A stretch of DNA of 5,873 bases, from assembly GCA_031278835.1 (NCBI GenBank), contig JAITJP010000458.1:1-5873 (forward strand), given 5' to 3'. The notes beneath the pieces are model-generated. The model was not told the origin of the DNA. It saw only the letters and a program-made list of their open reading frames with translations, and made no database searches. Positions 1 through 5,873 of this stretch are shown here, piece by piece. Within the stretch, counting starts at the first letter, position 1. Every line of letters begins with the position of its first letter. A program made the position numbers and the translations under genes. Source of the DNA: Deltaproteobacteria bacterium. Its GTDB lineage: Bacteria > Desulfobacterota > Desulfarculia > Adiutricales > Adiutricaceae.

Positions 1-691
1 GGGGGGCCGGGGCGTAAGCGCCCATGCCGCCGGTATTGGGCCCGCGGTCGTTATCAAAAACGGCCTTATGGTCCTGGGTCGAGGGCAGGGGGATGATGGT
101 CTGGCCATCGGTTAAAACGAAAAAGCTAAGTTCTTCCCCGGCCAGGTATTCCTCGACAATGATACGGTTGGCCGCCTCAAGTTTTGAGAGTTCCGTTATA
201 GCCGCCTTGGCTCTCTCCAAATTACCGCAGATAATGACGCCTTTTCCCGCCGCCAAGCCGTCGGCCTTAAGGACTATTGGGTAGGAAGCGTCTTTGATGT
301 AATTTCTGGCTTCTGAGGGATCGTAGAAAACGGCATAACTGGCCGTGGGGATGTTATGGCGGATCATAAAATCCTTGGCGTAGACCTTGGAGCCCTCAAT
401 CTTGGCCGCCTCGGCCGAGGGTCCAAAAACGGCCAGGCCCAAACTCCTTAAGGAGTCGGCCAAGCCCAGAACCAAGGGCAGTTCCGGACCAATGACGGTC
501 AGATCCGGTCTCATGTCTTTGGCCAGGGAAATTATGCCCTCGATGTCATCGACGGCTATGGGTTTGACCTCACCAAGATCGGCCAGGGCCGTGCTGCCTG
601 GCGCGGACATCAAGGTGACCTTTGGGTTTTGTCTAAGTTGCCAAGCCAAGGCGTGTTCACGACCACCCGAGCCGATTAAAAGTATACGCAT
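1..691 (-). CDS. purD: Phosphoribosylamine--glycine ligase (GAR synthetase), 5' part, runs off the window
   Basis: This cytoplasmic enzyme joins glycine to 5-phosphoribosylamine using ATP, the second step of de novo purine synthesis. The window holds the first 230 residues of a protein that is usually about 420-430 long; the rest lies beyond position 1. Reading the minus strand gives MRILLIGSGGREHALAW at the N terminus, the classic PurD opening. It is followed by IGPELPLV (about 67-74), FGPSAEAAKIEGSK (about 89-102), the ATP-grasp stretch LKADGLAAGKGV (141-152) and DNDRGPNTGGMGAYAP (about 213-228), all family hallmarks. The ATG at 689-691 is preceded by GGTGA three bases upstream, which fits a Shine-Dalgarno end, and the conserved glycine loop begins straight after it, so the start is secure. 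It lies 126 bp downstream of alaS in the same direction and could be co-transcribed or have its own promoter. No frameshift or missing key motif is seen. Confidence 0.97.
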   Translation of the reverse strand, partial: MRILLIGSGGREHALAWQLRQNPKVTLMSAPGSTALADLGEVKPIAVDDIEGIISLAKDMRPDLTVIGPELPLVLGLADSLRSLGLAVFGPSAEAAKIEGSKVYAKDFMIRHNIPTASYAVFYDPSEARNYIKDASYPIVLKADGLAAGKGVIICGNLERAKAAITELSKLEAANRIIVEEYLAGEELSFFVLTDGQTIIPLPSTQDHKAVFDNDRGPNTGGMGAYAPAP

Positions 692-749
692 AAGTCACCA
701 TTGATTTGGCAAAACCAGCCTTAAATAAAAACCAGTTTTAGCCTATTTA

Positions 750-780
750 GTTATTCTTAATCCTCAAATATCTCTGTCAA
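750..780 (-). promoter_or_regulatory. Weak candidate promoter for purD
   Basis: In the alaS-purD gap the minus strand carries a perfect TTGACA (775-780). After a 19-base spacer comes AATAAC (750-755), a 4 of 6 match to a sigma70 -10 box. The spacer is longer than the ideal 17, so this is a tentative call. If real, purD would have a leader of about 50 bases. The gap has T-runs right after the alaS stop but no GC-rich hairpin, so read-through from alaS is equally possible. Confidence 0.25.
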
Positions 781-817
781 GTAAACGCGGTTAAAAAATC
801 AAAAAAAAGCAAAAAGG

Positions 818-3484
818 TTAACCCAAAACCATGGTTTTGGCCATTTCCAGAGCCTGGTCCAATCCGGACAGGTCCGGCCCTCCGGCCTGAGCCAGGTCAG
901 GCTTGCCGCCGCCTTTGCCGCCCACGGCCGGGGCGATCTTGGAGATGAGCTCTCCGGCCTTGTGTTTACTCAGCAGATCTTTTCCGACCATGGCCAGGAG
1001 CAGGGCCTTGTGGTCTGAGCCCTCGGCCGCCAAGACTATGACCGTTTTGGGACCAAGCTTGTCCCTAAGGGCGTCGCCAATTTCCCTAAGGCTTTTGGGG
1101 TCATCGGCCTTGACTTTGGAGGCCAGGAAGGTGAGGCCATCGATATTTTGGGCTTTTTTGGCCAGATCGGCCGCGTTAAAAGCCAAGTCGCCCTTGACCG
1201 GGGCCTTTTCCAGTTCCTTAAGCCTGGCCTGGAGTTTTTTGACCCGCTCCAAGAGTTCCGAGGGCTGGGATTTCAGGAACTGGCAAAGTTCTCGGCTCCG
1301 CTCCCTATTGTTTTGGATTTCTTTAATGGCTTCTTGCCCGGTCAGGCACTCTAGCCTTCTAACCCCGGCCGAGACGGCCGATTCCGAGACGATGATGAAG
1401 GTGCCTAGGGTTCCGGTGCTAAGGGCGTGGGTTCCGCCACAAAGTTCTCGGGAATCGCCCATAGAGACCACCCGGACTTCTTCGCCGTAACGCTCCTCAA
1501 ATAAGGCCATGGCCCCGGATCTGACCGCGCTGTCCATATCCATGAGCTTGGTTTCAACCCCATGGTCGGCCCTGATGTCGGCGTTTACCAGAAGCTCGAT
1601 TTTATCCAATTCGGCCGGGCTTACGGACTTGTCATGGGTAAAATCAAAGCGCAGGCGATCGCTAGCCACCATGGAACCGGCTTGTCTGACGTGCTCACCC
1701 AAGGTTAGCCTTAGAGCCTTATGCAGTAAATGCGTGGCCGTGTGATTGGCGGCCGTGGCCTTTCGCCTTTTTTCGTCCACGGTCAAGGTGGCGGCTTGAT
1801 CCAATCTGATTTCGCCCCTTTCGACCACACCCTGGTGCAGGAAAAAACCCGAGCCCGGGGCCTTATTAACCTCAGCCAGGCTAACCGAACCCTGGGGAAA
1901 GGCGATTTGGCCCACGTCCCCTTCCTGGCCCCCGCTGGTGGCGTAAAAGGGCGTTTCCGGGAAGACCAAGGTAACCTCATCACCTTCGGTGGCCAGATCG
2001 GAGGCCTGCTCGCCCTTAAAAAGCAAATAGGCCTTGGCCCCTTCCAGAATCAAGTCCTGGTAACCAAGAAACTTTTGGCTCAGGCCCTTGGCCGTAAGGC
2101 CGTTTATGGCCTCCAAGATTTTGTCGCTTTTTATAGATCCGGCTTTCCAAGCGGCCCGGCCCTTGGCCCTTTGGGCTTCCATGGCCTCGTTAAAGCCGGC
2201 TTCGTCCAAAATTAAGCCGTGTTCCCTGGCCACGTCGCCAACCAGATCCACCGGAAAGCCATAGGTGTCATAGAGTTTAAAGGTCAAAGTTCCGGGGAGG
2301 GTATCGCCCTTAGCTTTTTTTATTTCCTCAATGGCCTCGGTCAATAAGTTTAGTCCCGAACCTAAGGTCTCTATGAAACGTTCTTCTTCCCCGGAGACGA
2401 CTTTGGAGATGTACAGGGCGCTATCGATTATTTCCGGAAAGGCCTGACCCAGATTGTCAATGACCGCCCCGACCATTTCGGCCAAAAAGGGCTTGGTTAA
2501 GCCCAATTTTCTGCCATGCCGCACGGCCCTTCTCAGAATCCGCCTTAAAACGTAGCCCCGGCCAAGGTTCTCCGGTCTTACCCCATCGCCAATCAGAAAA
2601 GTCACGGCCCGGGCGTGGTCGGCGATGACCCGCAAGGAAACGTTGGTTTGAAAGGAAGGTTCGTTTATCCCGACCGCGCCGCCATATTCATAAGGAATTT
2701 TTGACAATTTTGAGATCTTATCCAACAGCGGCCTAAATAAATCCGTTTCAAAGTTACTGTGAACCCCGGTCAAGGCCGCGGTCATGCGCTCCAAACCCAG
2801 GCCCGTGTCAATGGAGGGCTTGGGCAGCGGTTTCATCTGGCCGCTTTGATCCCTTTCAAACTGCATGAAAACCAGGTTCCAGATCTCCAAATACCGATCG
2901 CAATCGCAGCCCGGTCCGCAATCGGCTTTGCCGCAACCCAGTTCCGGCCCTTGATCGATGTAAATCTCACTGCAGGGTCCGCAGGGCCCGGTATCGCCCA
3001 TGGCCCAGAAATTGTCCTTTTCGCCCAGCCTTAAAATCCGCTCATGGGGCAGACCGGCAATCTTACTCCAGAGATTAAAGGCCTCGTCATCGTCCTTATA
3101 AACCGAGGCGAAAAGCCTATCCTTGGGCAGGCCATATTTTTTGGTCAAAAGCTCCCAAGCAAACTCAATGGCTTGTTCCTTAAAGTAATCGCCAAAGGAA
3201 AAGTTTCCCAGCATTTCAAAAAAGGTGTGGTGCCTGGCCGTATAGCCAACGTTTTCCAAGTCATTGTGCTTGCCGCCGGCCCGAACGCACTTTTGAAAGG
3301 TCACGGCCCGGTTATAGGCCCGCTTTTCCTCCCCGGTGAAAATCCTTTTAAATTGCACCATCCCGGCGTTGGTAAACAAAAGCGTGGGATCGTCATGGGG
3401 CACCAGCGAACTTGAAGGCACTCGCCTATGCCCGTGCTCGGCAAAAAAGTCAGTAAAGGTATTTCTAATACTCTTGGAATCCAT
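818..3484 (-). CDS. alaS: Alanyl-tRNA synthetase, complete
   Basis: This enzyme charges tRNA-Ala with alanine in the cytoplasm and hydrolyses mischarged Ser- and Gly-tRNA-Ala. The 888 residues match the family's usual length of about 875-890. The class II catalytic core comes first: LFTNAGMVQFK, then the motif 2 region around CVRAGGKHNDLENVGYTARH, and motif 3 GLGLERM (228-234). A cysteine-rich stretch (GCGKADCGPGCDCDRY) precedes EIWNLVFMQF; many bacterial AlaRS have it, while E. coli AlaRS lacks these cysteines as I recall its sequence. The editing domain has its metal ligands HTATH (H581 and H585) and CGGTH (C682 and H686). A charged, probably coiled-coil linker (about 720-760) leads to the C-terminal DHHA1 domain with GGKGGGKPDLAQAGG near the end. 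The ATG at 3482-3484 has an AGGA seven bases upstream, and MDSKSIRNTFTDFF is a normal AlaRS beginning. purD follows in the same direction. No damage is visible. Several long open frames on the opposite strand are by-products of codon bias. Confidence 0.99.
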   Translation of the reverse strand: MDSKSIRNTFTDFFAEHGHRRVPSSSLVPHDDPTLLFTNAGMVQFKRIFTGEEKRAYNRAVTFQKCVRAGGKHNDLENVGYTARHHTFFEMLGNFSFGDYFKEQAIEFAWELLTKKYGLPKDRLFASVYKDDDEAFNLWSKIAGLPHERILRLGEKDNFWAMGDTGPCGPCSEIYIDQGPELGCGKADCGPGCDCDRYLEIWNLVFMQFERDQSGQMKPLPKPSIDTGLGLERMTAALTGVHSNFETDLFRPLLDKISKLSKIPYEYGGAVGINEPSFQTNVSLRVIADHARAVTFLIGDGVRPENLGRGYVLRRILRRAVRHGRKLGLTKPFLAEMVGAVIDNLGQAFPEIIDSALYISKVVSGEEERFIETLGSGLNLLTEAIEEIKKAKGDTLPGTLTFKLYDTYGFPVDLVGDVAREHGLILDEAGFNEAMEAQRAKGRAAWKAGSIKSDKILEAINGLTAKGLSQKFLGYQDLILEGAKAYLLFKGEQASDLATEGDEVTLVFPETPFYATSGGQEGDVGQIAFPQGSVSLAEVNKAPGSGFFLHQGVVERGEIRLDQAATLTVDEKRRKATAANHTATHLLHKALRLTLGEHVRQAGSMVASDRLRFDFTHDKSVSPAELDKIELLVNADIRADHGVETKLMDMDSAVRSGAMALFEERYGEEVRVVSMGDSRELCGGTHALSTGTLGTFIIVSESAVSAGVRRLECLTGQEAIKEIQNNRERSRELCQFLKSQPSELLERVKKLQARLKELEKAPVKGDLAFNAADLAKKAQNIDGLTFLASKVKADDPKSLREIGDALRDKLGPKTVIVLAAEGSDHKALLLAMVGKDLLSKHKAGELISKIAPAVGGKGGGKPDLAQAGGPDLSGLDQALEMAKTMVLG

Positions 3485-3592
3485 GAAAAAGTCCTAACAA
3501 GGCAACAAAATATTGGCAAAAACCAGAAAATCACTGGGCGAAAGGTCCTAGGCCAATAATTAAAAAACCAACCGCCGGGGGTGACCGTGAAC

Positions 3593-3598
3593 ATTATA
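3593..3598 (-). promoter_or_regulatory. Candidate -10 box of the alaS promoter
   Basis: The minus strand reads a perfect TATAAT, in the context GGCTATAATGTTCACG. It would start a transcript near 3586 with a leader of about 100 bases before the alaS ATG. No good -35 box lies 16-18 bases upstream; the best is TTAGGC, a poor match, and there is no extended TGn. The perfect hexamer in the right place and orientation is the only support. I see no T-box or other structured leader. Confidence 0.4.
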
Positions 3599-3854
3599 GC
3601 CTAAAAGGCGGATAAGGCCTAACCAATTGCGAGCCCGCGCCCCAAGTTCATGGCCCCTGGCCTTTGGCCCCCTTAGGGCCCTTAGGCCTCTGAGAGCCCT
3701 GCCCCAAAACCAGGTTAATTTTGGCTAATGGCTTAAAACGATTGGGGCCGCTCAAAAAAAAACCACGGCTCGGTCTATGGCCTAAACGGCAGATTATTGG
3801 CTTAAATAAAGGGGTTTAGGTATTTTTCAAAGGCTAACTTGTCAACTCCGGTAA

Positions 3855-3900
3855 GTCAAAAAAAAATTATCTCCGCTGCTTTGGGCTAAAAAACTCTCGG
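3855..3900 (+). repeat. Partial, diverged third copy of the upstream repeat
   Basis: This stretch matches 3957-3999 and 4144-4186, parts of the two main repeat copies. All three share the order GTC, an A-run of eight or nine, a variable spacer, CCGC, TTGGCTAA or TTGGGCTAA type sequence, a second A-run, then CTCGG. This copy carries about three extra bases in the spacer and is the most diverged. It suggests the region grew by repeated duplication. Confidence 0.5.
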
Positions 3901-4026
3901 ACCCAAGGGGCTTTTTTTGGGGGGCGGCTTAGCGGTAAGCTAAAGTAATTAAGGCTGTCCAAAAAAAACCGACCCCGCTTGGCTTAAAAAAATTCTCGGT
4001 TTTTTGGGGCAAATTGTTGGGATTAG
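3896..4026 (+). repeat. Direct repeat, copy 1
   Basis: This 131 bp unit begins with CTCGG and ends with GGGATTAG. It aligns with 4081-4213 end to end, with about 15 mismatches and four gap positions counted by eye, so roughly 85-90% identity. Identical blocks include TAATTAAGGCTGTCC plus the following A8, GCTTGGCTTAAAAAAA, and CTCGGTTTTTTGGGG. A 9-base inverted repeat, A6-CCG (3963-3971) against CGG-T6 (3997-4005), could fold into a hairpin, but copy 2 has lost the CCG. A second short inverted repeat, GCTTA-gcgg-TAAGC (3928-3941), is also specific to this copy. I do not recognise the unit as a known repeat family. Confidence 0.85.
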
Positions 4027-4080
4027 CCAAAAAATTCAAGCCAGGCTAAAACCCGTCCCCTCTAAAATTAAAAAAAAAAT

Positions 4081-4213
4081 CTCGGCCTAAGGAGCTTTTT
4101 TTTTTGGGTGGTGGATTAGCGGTTAGCCAAAGTAATTAAGGCTGTCCAAAAAAAATCTATCCCGCTTGGCTTAAAAAAAATCTCGGTTTTTTGGGGTAAA
4201 TTTTTGGAATAAG
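4081..4213 (+). repeat. Direct repeat, copy 2, ending at the sequence break
   Basis: This 133 bp unit is the partner of copy 1, with a centre-to-centre offset of 187 bases. It is preceded by A10 (4070-4079) and contains T10 (4096-4105), which can pair around a loop of about 16 bases; copy 1 has the same arrangement with A6 and T7. Similarity to copy 1 runs to GGAATAAG and then stops abruptly. What follows copy 1 (CCAAAAAATTCAAGCC) has no counterpart here, and GGGCCCGCGGCC appears instead. Confidence 0.85.
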
Positions 4214-4243
4214 TGGGCCCGCGGCCACATATGCTCTGAATTC
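4205..4243. other. Composition break, probable junction of two DNAs
   Basis: Three things change here. Similarity to the repeat unit ends at 4213. The long A and T runs typical of 3750-4210 almost vanish, with one T7 run left near 4561. Dense GGCC gives way to DNA with few such sites. Within 4215-4243 there are four palindromic hexamers: GGGCCC (4215), CCGCGG (4219), CATATG (4228) and GAATTC (4238). By chance about 0.4 palindromic hexamers would be expected in a stretch this size. That pattern is typical of a linker, though I do not recognise a specific vector. The exact breakpoint could be anywhere from 4205 to about 4230. Confidence 0.6.
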
Positions 4244-4664
4244 GAGCCGTTGGAGCCGTCTTCGTTCATTTCTTGACATTTGTTCATCGACATTGCATTC
4301 TTTCCCGGAACGAACGATTGGCAAAAACAATTGCCTCAATCACTTCAATATTTGAGCTCAACGATCGGTTGTTGGGCGCTTTCAGCGATAGATGGCTCGC
4401 TCTCGAAAATGCCGCTGACCTGACCGCTGCGATGATTGCCGGGGCGCCAAGAAATTTGAGAGCACCGTTGGATTGAATCGCTCGTGGTCAGATACCGTCA
4501 CGTCATTGTCCTTGACTTTTCGCCGTTGAGGCCTCCGCGTCGCTATTATTCATTTGCATCCCTTTTTTTGTCTAACATATGGTGTCTCGAGACAGACAAA
4601 TGGGGTGTGAACCGTAGCTCCGGCCACAATCTTCACGCTCAATAATTCAGAGAGTCCTGGTCAG
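4215..4664. other. Gene-free region upstream of the hydrogenase
   Basis: About 450 bp of intermediate GC without a gene I can support. The longest plus-strand frame (4240-4476, no ATG, only a TTG at 4273) has codon use unlike the hydrogenase and no recognisable motif. It might be the tail of an upstream gene but is more likely chance. A minus-strand frame (4157-4339) crosses the break and cannot be a native gene if the break is an artefact. The last 200 bases include a T-run (4561-4569) and two short sequences resembling the trichomonad initiator element. No bacterial promoter with good spacing precedes the hydrogenase. Confidence 0.5.
4639..4651 (+). promoter_or_regulatory. Possible initiator-type (Inr-like) start element, weak
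   Basis: TCAATAATTCAGA begins 26 bases before the hydrogenase ATG. Trichomonas vaginalis genes usually start transcription at a TCA-based initiator (consensus near TCAYTWYTCATTA) a few to about 20 bases upstream of the ATG. The leading TCA and the T and A at positions 5 and 6 agree, but the second TCA is shifted by one. A closer match to the whole consensus, CTATTATTCATTT (4543-4555, about 10 of 13), lies about 110 bases from the ATG, which is far for such genes. Either match could be chance. Confidence 0.2.
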
Positions 4665-5873
4665 ATGCTGTCGACATGTCGCGCAGTCCGCTTCGCGGGG
4701 ATCTCCCCAGCGATCGACCTCTCGACCAACTCCATCCAGCTCGACCGATCCAAGTGCATCGGTTGCGGCCTCTGCGTGAAGGCATGCAAGACGATTGCTG
4801 GCCAGGGCATCTTATCGATCGTCCAGGTCGACGGCAAGAAGAAGGTGACCACAACGACCGGGAAGCTCTTCCAGGAAACTGGCTGCATCAAGTGCGGCCA
4901 GTGCACCCTCGCATGCGGCCCAGGCGCCCTCATGGAGAAGGACGAGATCTCCGTCATCGAGGCAGTACTCGCAAACCCCGCCGGCAAGACCATCGTCGTC
5001 CAGACCGCGCCCGCCATCCGCATCAACCTGTGCGACGGCCTCGGGCTGCCTGCCGGCTCGATCGGGACCGGAAAGATGGTCACGGCACTCAAAAAGCTGG
5101 GCTTCAATTATGTCTTCGACACAAACTTCGCAGCAGATCTGACCATCGTCGAGGAGGCATCCGAACTCGTCAGCCGTCTTACGAAGGGCACCGGGCCGCT
5201 GCCGATGTTCACATCCTGCTGCCCCGCTTGGATCAACTACATCGAGCAGCACGACGCCTCTCTCATCCCCAATCTCTCGACTTGCCGTTCGCCGCTCGCG
5301 ATGATCTCCGCAGTGATCAAGTCGGACTGGGCGAAGCTCAAGGGGCTCGCGCCATCCCAGATCTACTCGGTCGCAATCATGCCATGCACCGCGAAGAAGG
5401 ACGAAGTTGCGCGTCAGCAGTTCACCGAGAGGGGCTATCGCGAGACGGACCTCGTTCTCTCAACCCGCGAGCTCATCCGACTGATCAAGAAGAAGAAGAT
5501 CAACTTCAAGACGCTCCCAGAAACCGATTTCGACCCCTGCTACTCTATCGGATCGGGCGCAGGCGCAATCTTCTGCGGATCGGGCGGAGTCATGGAGGCC
5601 GCAGTCCGATCAGCTTACTACTTTGTCACCGGAAAGACGCTCGCGCCCCTCGATCTGCCCGCGCTTCGTGGCGCCAAGGACGGCATCAAGGTGGTGACTG
5701 CCGACTTCGACGGGGCCAAAGTCGGCGTCGCAGTGGCGCAGGGAATCGCAAACGCGATGAGCCTCATCGCAAAGATCAGGGCGAAGGATCCAGCGCTTTC
5801 CGATGTTAAGTTCGTCGAGGTTATGGCATGTCCGGGAGGCTGCGTCTGCGGAGGCGGCTCACCAAGGGCGAAG
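4665..5873 (+). CDS. hydA: [FeFe]-hydrogenase, compact hydrogenosome-type, 3' end beyond the window
   Basis: The enzyme reduces protons to H2 (or the reverse) with electrons from ferredoxin. The 403 residues seen lack only the end of a protein that in parabasalids is about 450-470 long. Two [4Fe-4S] motifs come first: CIGCGLCVKAC (31-41) and CIKCGQCTLAC (74-84). The H-cluster domain follows. TSCCPAW holds C185 (proton relay by analogy with clostridial enzymes) and C186 (ligand), MPCTAKKDE holds C241 and K244, and EVMACPGGCVCGGGSP holds ligands C389 and C393. The extra N-terminal [2Fe-2S] domain of long clostridial forms is absent. The ATG at 4665 is the first in frame after a TGA at 4608, and no Shine-Dalgarno precedes it. 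The leader MLSTCRAVRFAGIS, starting ML-S with two arginines and no acids, resembles hydrogenosomal presequences. Codons are strongly C/G-ending, unlike alaS and purD. A protist nuclear gene is my preferred reading; a bacterial M2-type hydrogenase with a chance leader is possible. No maturase genes (hydE, hydF or hydG) are in view. Confidence 0.96.
   Translation, partial: MLSTCRAVRFAGISPAIDLSTNSIQLDRSKCIGCGLCVKACKTIAGQGILSIVQVDGKKKVTTTTGKLFQETGCIKCGQCTLACGPGALMEKDEISVIEAVLANPAGKTIVVQTAPAIRINLCDGLGLPAGSIGTGKMVTALKKLGFNYVFDTNFAADLTIVEEASELVSRLTKGTGPLPMFTSCCPAWINYIEQHDASLIPNLSTCRSPLAMISAVIKSDWAKLKGLAPSQIYSVAIMPCTAKKDEVARQQFTERGYRETDLVLSTRELIRLIKKKKINFKTLPETDFDPCYSIGSGAGAIFCGSGGVMEAAVRSAYYFVTGKTLAPLDLPALRGAKDGIKVVTADFDGAKVGVAVAQGIANAMSLIAKIRAKDPALSDVKFVEVMACPGGCVCGGGSPRAK

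Larger units (their letters stand above)
3485..4214. other. Long gene-free region upstream of alaS
   Basis: No open frame here looks like a gene. The part next to alaS (3485-3600) is ordinary leader and promoter DNA. From 3630 to 3720 it is GC-rich, with repeated GGCC and the small palindrome AGGGCCCT inside CCCTTAGGGCCCTTAGG. From about 3750 to 4213 it changes to runs of six to ten A or T interrupted by short G or C runs, and it carries the direct repeats listed separately. It could be decayed DNA, a repeat-rich spacer, or a transcription-terminating zone for an unseen gene to the right in the original genome. Nothing here shows a tRNA, a CRISPR or a recognisable replication origin. Confidence 0.6.

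Noticed and set aside
24..704. Two plus-strand open frames across the purD region
   Set aside because: The minus strand reads an uninterrupted PurD N-terminal half; these are antisense shadows.
785..822. Inverted GGTTAA/TTAACC with T-runs after alaS as an intrinsic terminator
   Set aside because: The stem is six A/T-rich pairs with a loop of over 20 bases, and one arm is self-palindromic, so it is unlikely to fold stably.
903..2215. Several plus-strand open frames of 68-195 codons inside alaS
   Set aside because: They lie antisense to a complete, clearly functional alaS, share no recognisable motif, and arise from its codon bias.
3301..3594. A 97-codon minus-strand frame overlapping the alaS start
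   Set aside because: It overlaps alaS out of frame, begins inside the likely -10 box region, and its sequence has no family resemblance.
4273..4300. TTGACA as a bacterial -35 box upstream of the hydrogenase
   Set aside because: No acceptable -10 box follows at 16-18 bases, and it is nearly 400 bp from the ATG.
4157..4339. A 60-codon minus-strand frame rich in Arg
   Set aside because: It crosses the probable junction and its last third lies in low-complexity repeat DNA.
4273..4476. A 67-codon plus-strand frame starting with TTG
   Set aside because: It has no ATG, no ribosome site and no recognisable motif, and its codon use differs from the hydrogenase. A gene tail cannot be fully excluded.
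4676..5809. A 377-codon plus-strand frame and two minus-strand frames overlapping the hydrogenase
   Set aside because: The overlapping frame carries all hydrogenase signatures. The alternatives are Arg/His-rich or otherwise featureless products of high third-position GC.

Overview
The window reads as two pieces of DNA with different character, meeting near position 4214. The left piece (1 to about 4214) is bacterial. It holds the 5' part of purD (purine synthesis) and a complete alaS (alanyl-tRNA synthetase), both on the minus strand with alaS upstream. Both have bacterial architecture, plausible Shine-Dalgarno sequences and a mixed, moderately GC-rich codon usage packed with the tetranucleotide GGCC. 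I cannot place the bacterium from these two genes. A deltaproteobacterium or similar gut or intracellular bacterium is only a guess.

Upstream of alaS is about 730 bp without a gene (3485-4214). A TATAAT box sits about 110 bp from the alaS start. Further out the sequence turns into homopolymer-rich DNA carrying two diverged direct repeats of about 130 bp, 187 bp apart, plus a partial third copy. The second repeat copy stops where the sequence character changes.

The right piece (about 4215-5873) has about 450 bp with no convincing gene, then the first 403 codons of an [FeFe]-hydrogenase on the plus strand. All H-cluster signatures and two [4Fe-4S] ferredoxin motifs are present. The enzyme starts with a short Arg/Ser-rich leader like the hydrogenosomal presequences of parabasalid protists. 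It has no Shine-Dalgarno, and its codon use is strongly biased to C- or G-ending codons (almost only ATC for Ile, mostly CTC for Leu), with about four times fewer GGCC sites than alaS. It looks like the compact hydrogenosomal hydrogenase of a flagellate such as a trichomonad or termite-gut parabasalid.

The simplest reading is a chimeric contig or clone joining a bacterium (perhaps a symbiont) to a protist from the same sample. A cluster of four palindromic restriction-type hexamers at the break supports an artificial join. The exciting alternative is a real transfer of a host hydrogenase gene into a bacterial symbiont. The sequence alone cannot separate these. The left genes are ordinary housekeeping functions, and nothing in the window links them functionally to the hydrogenase.
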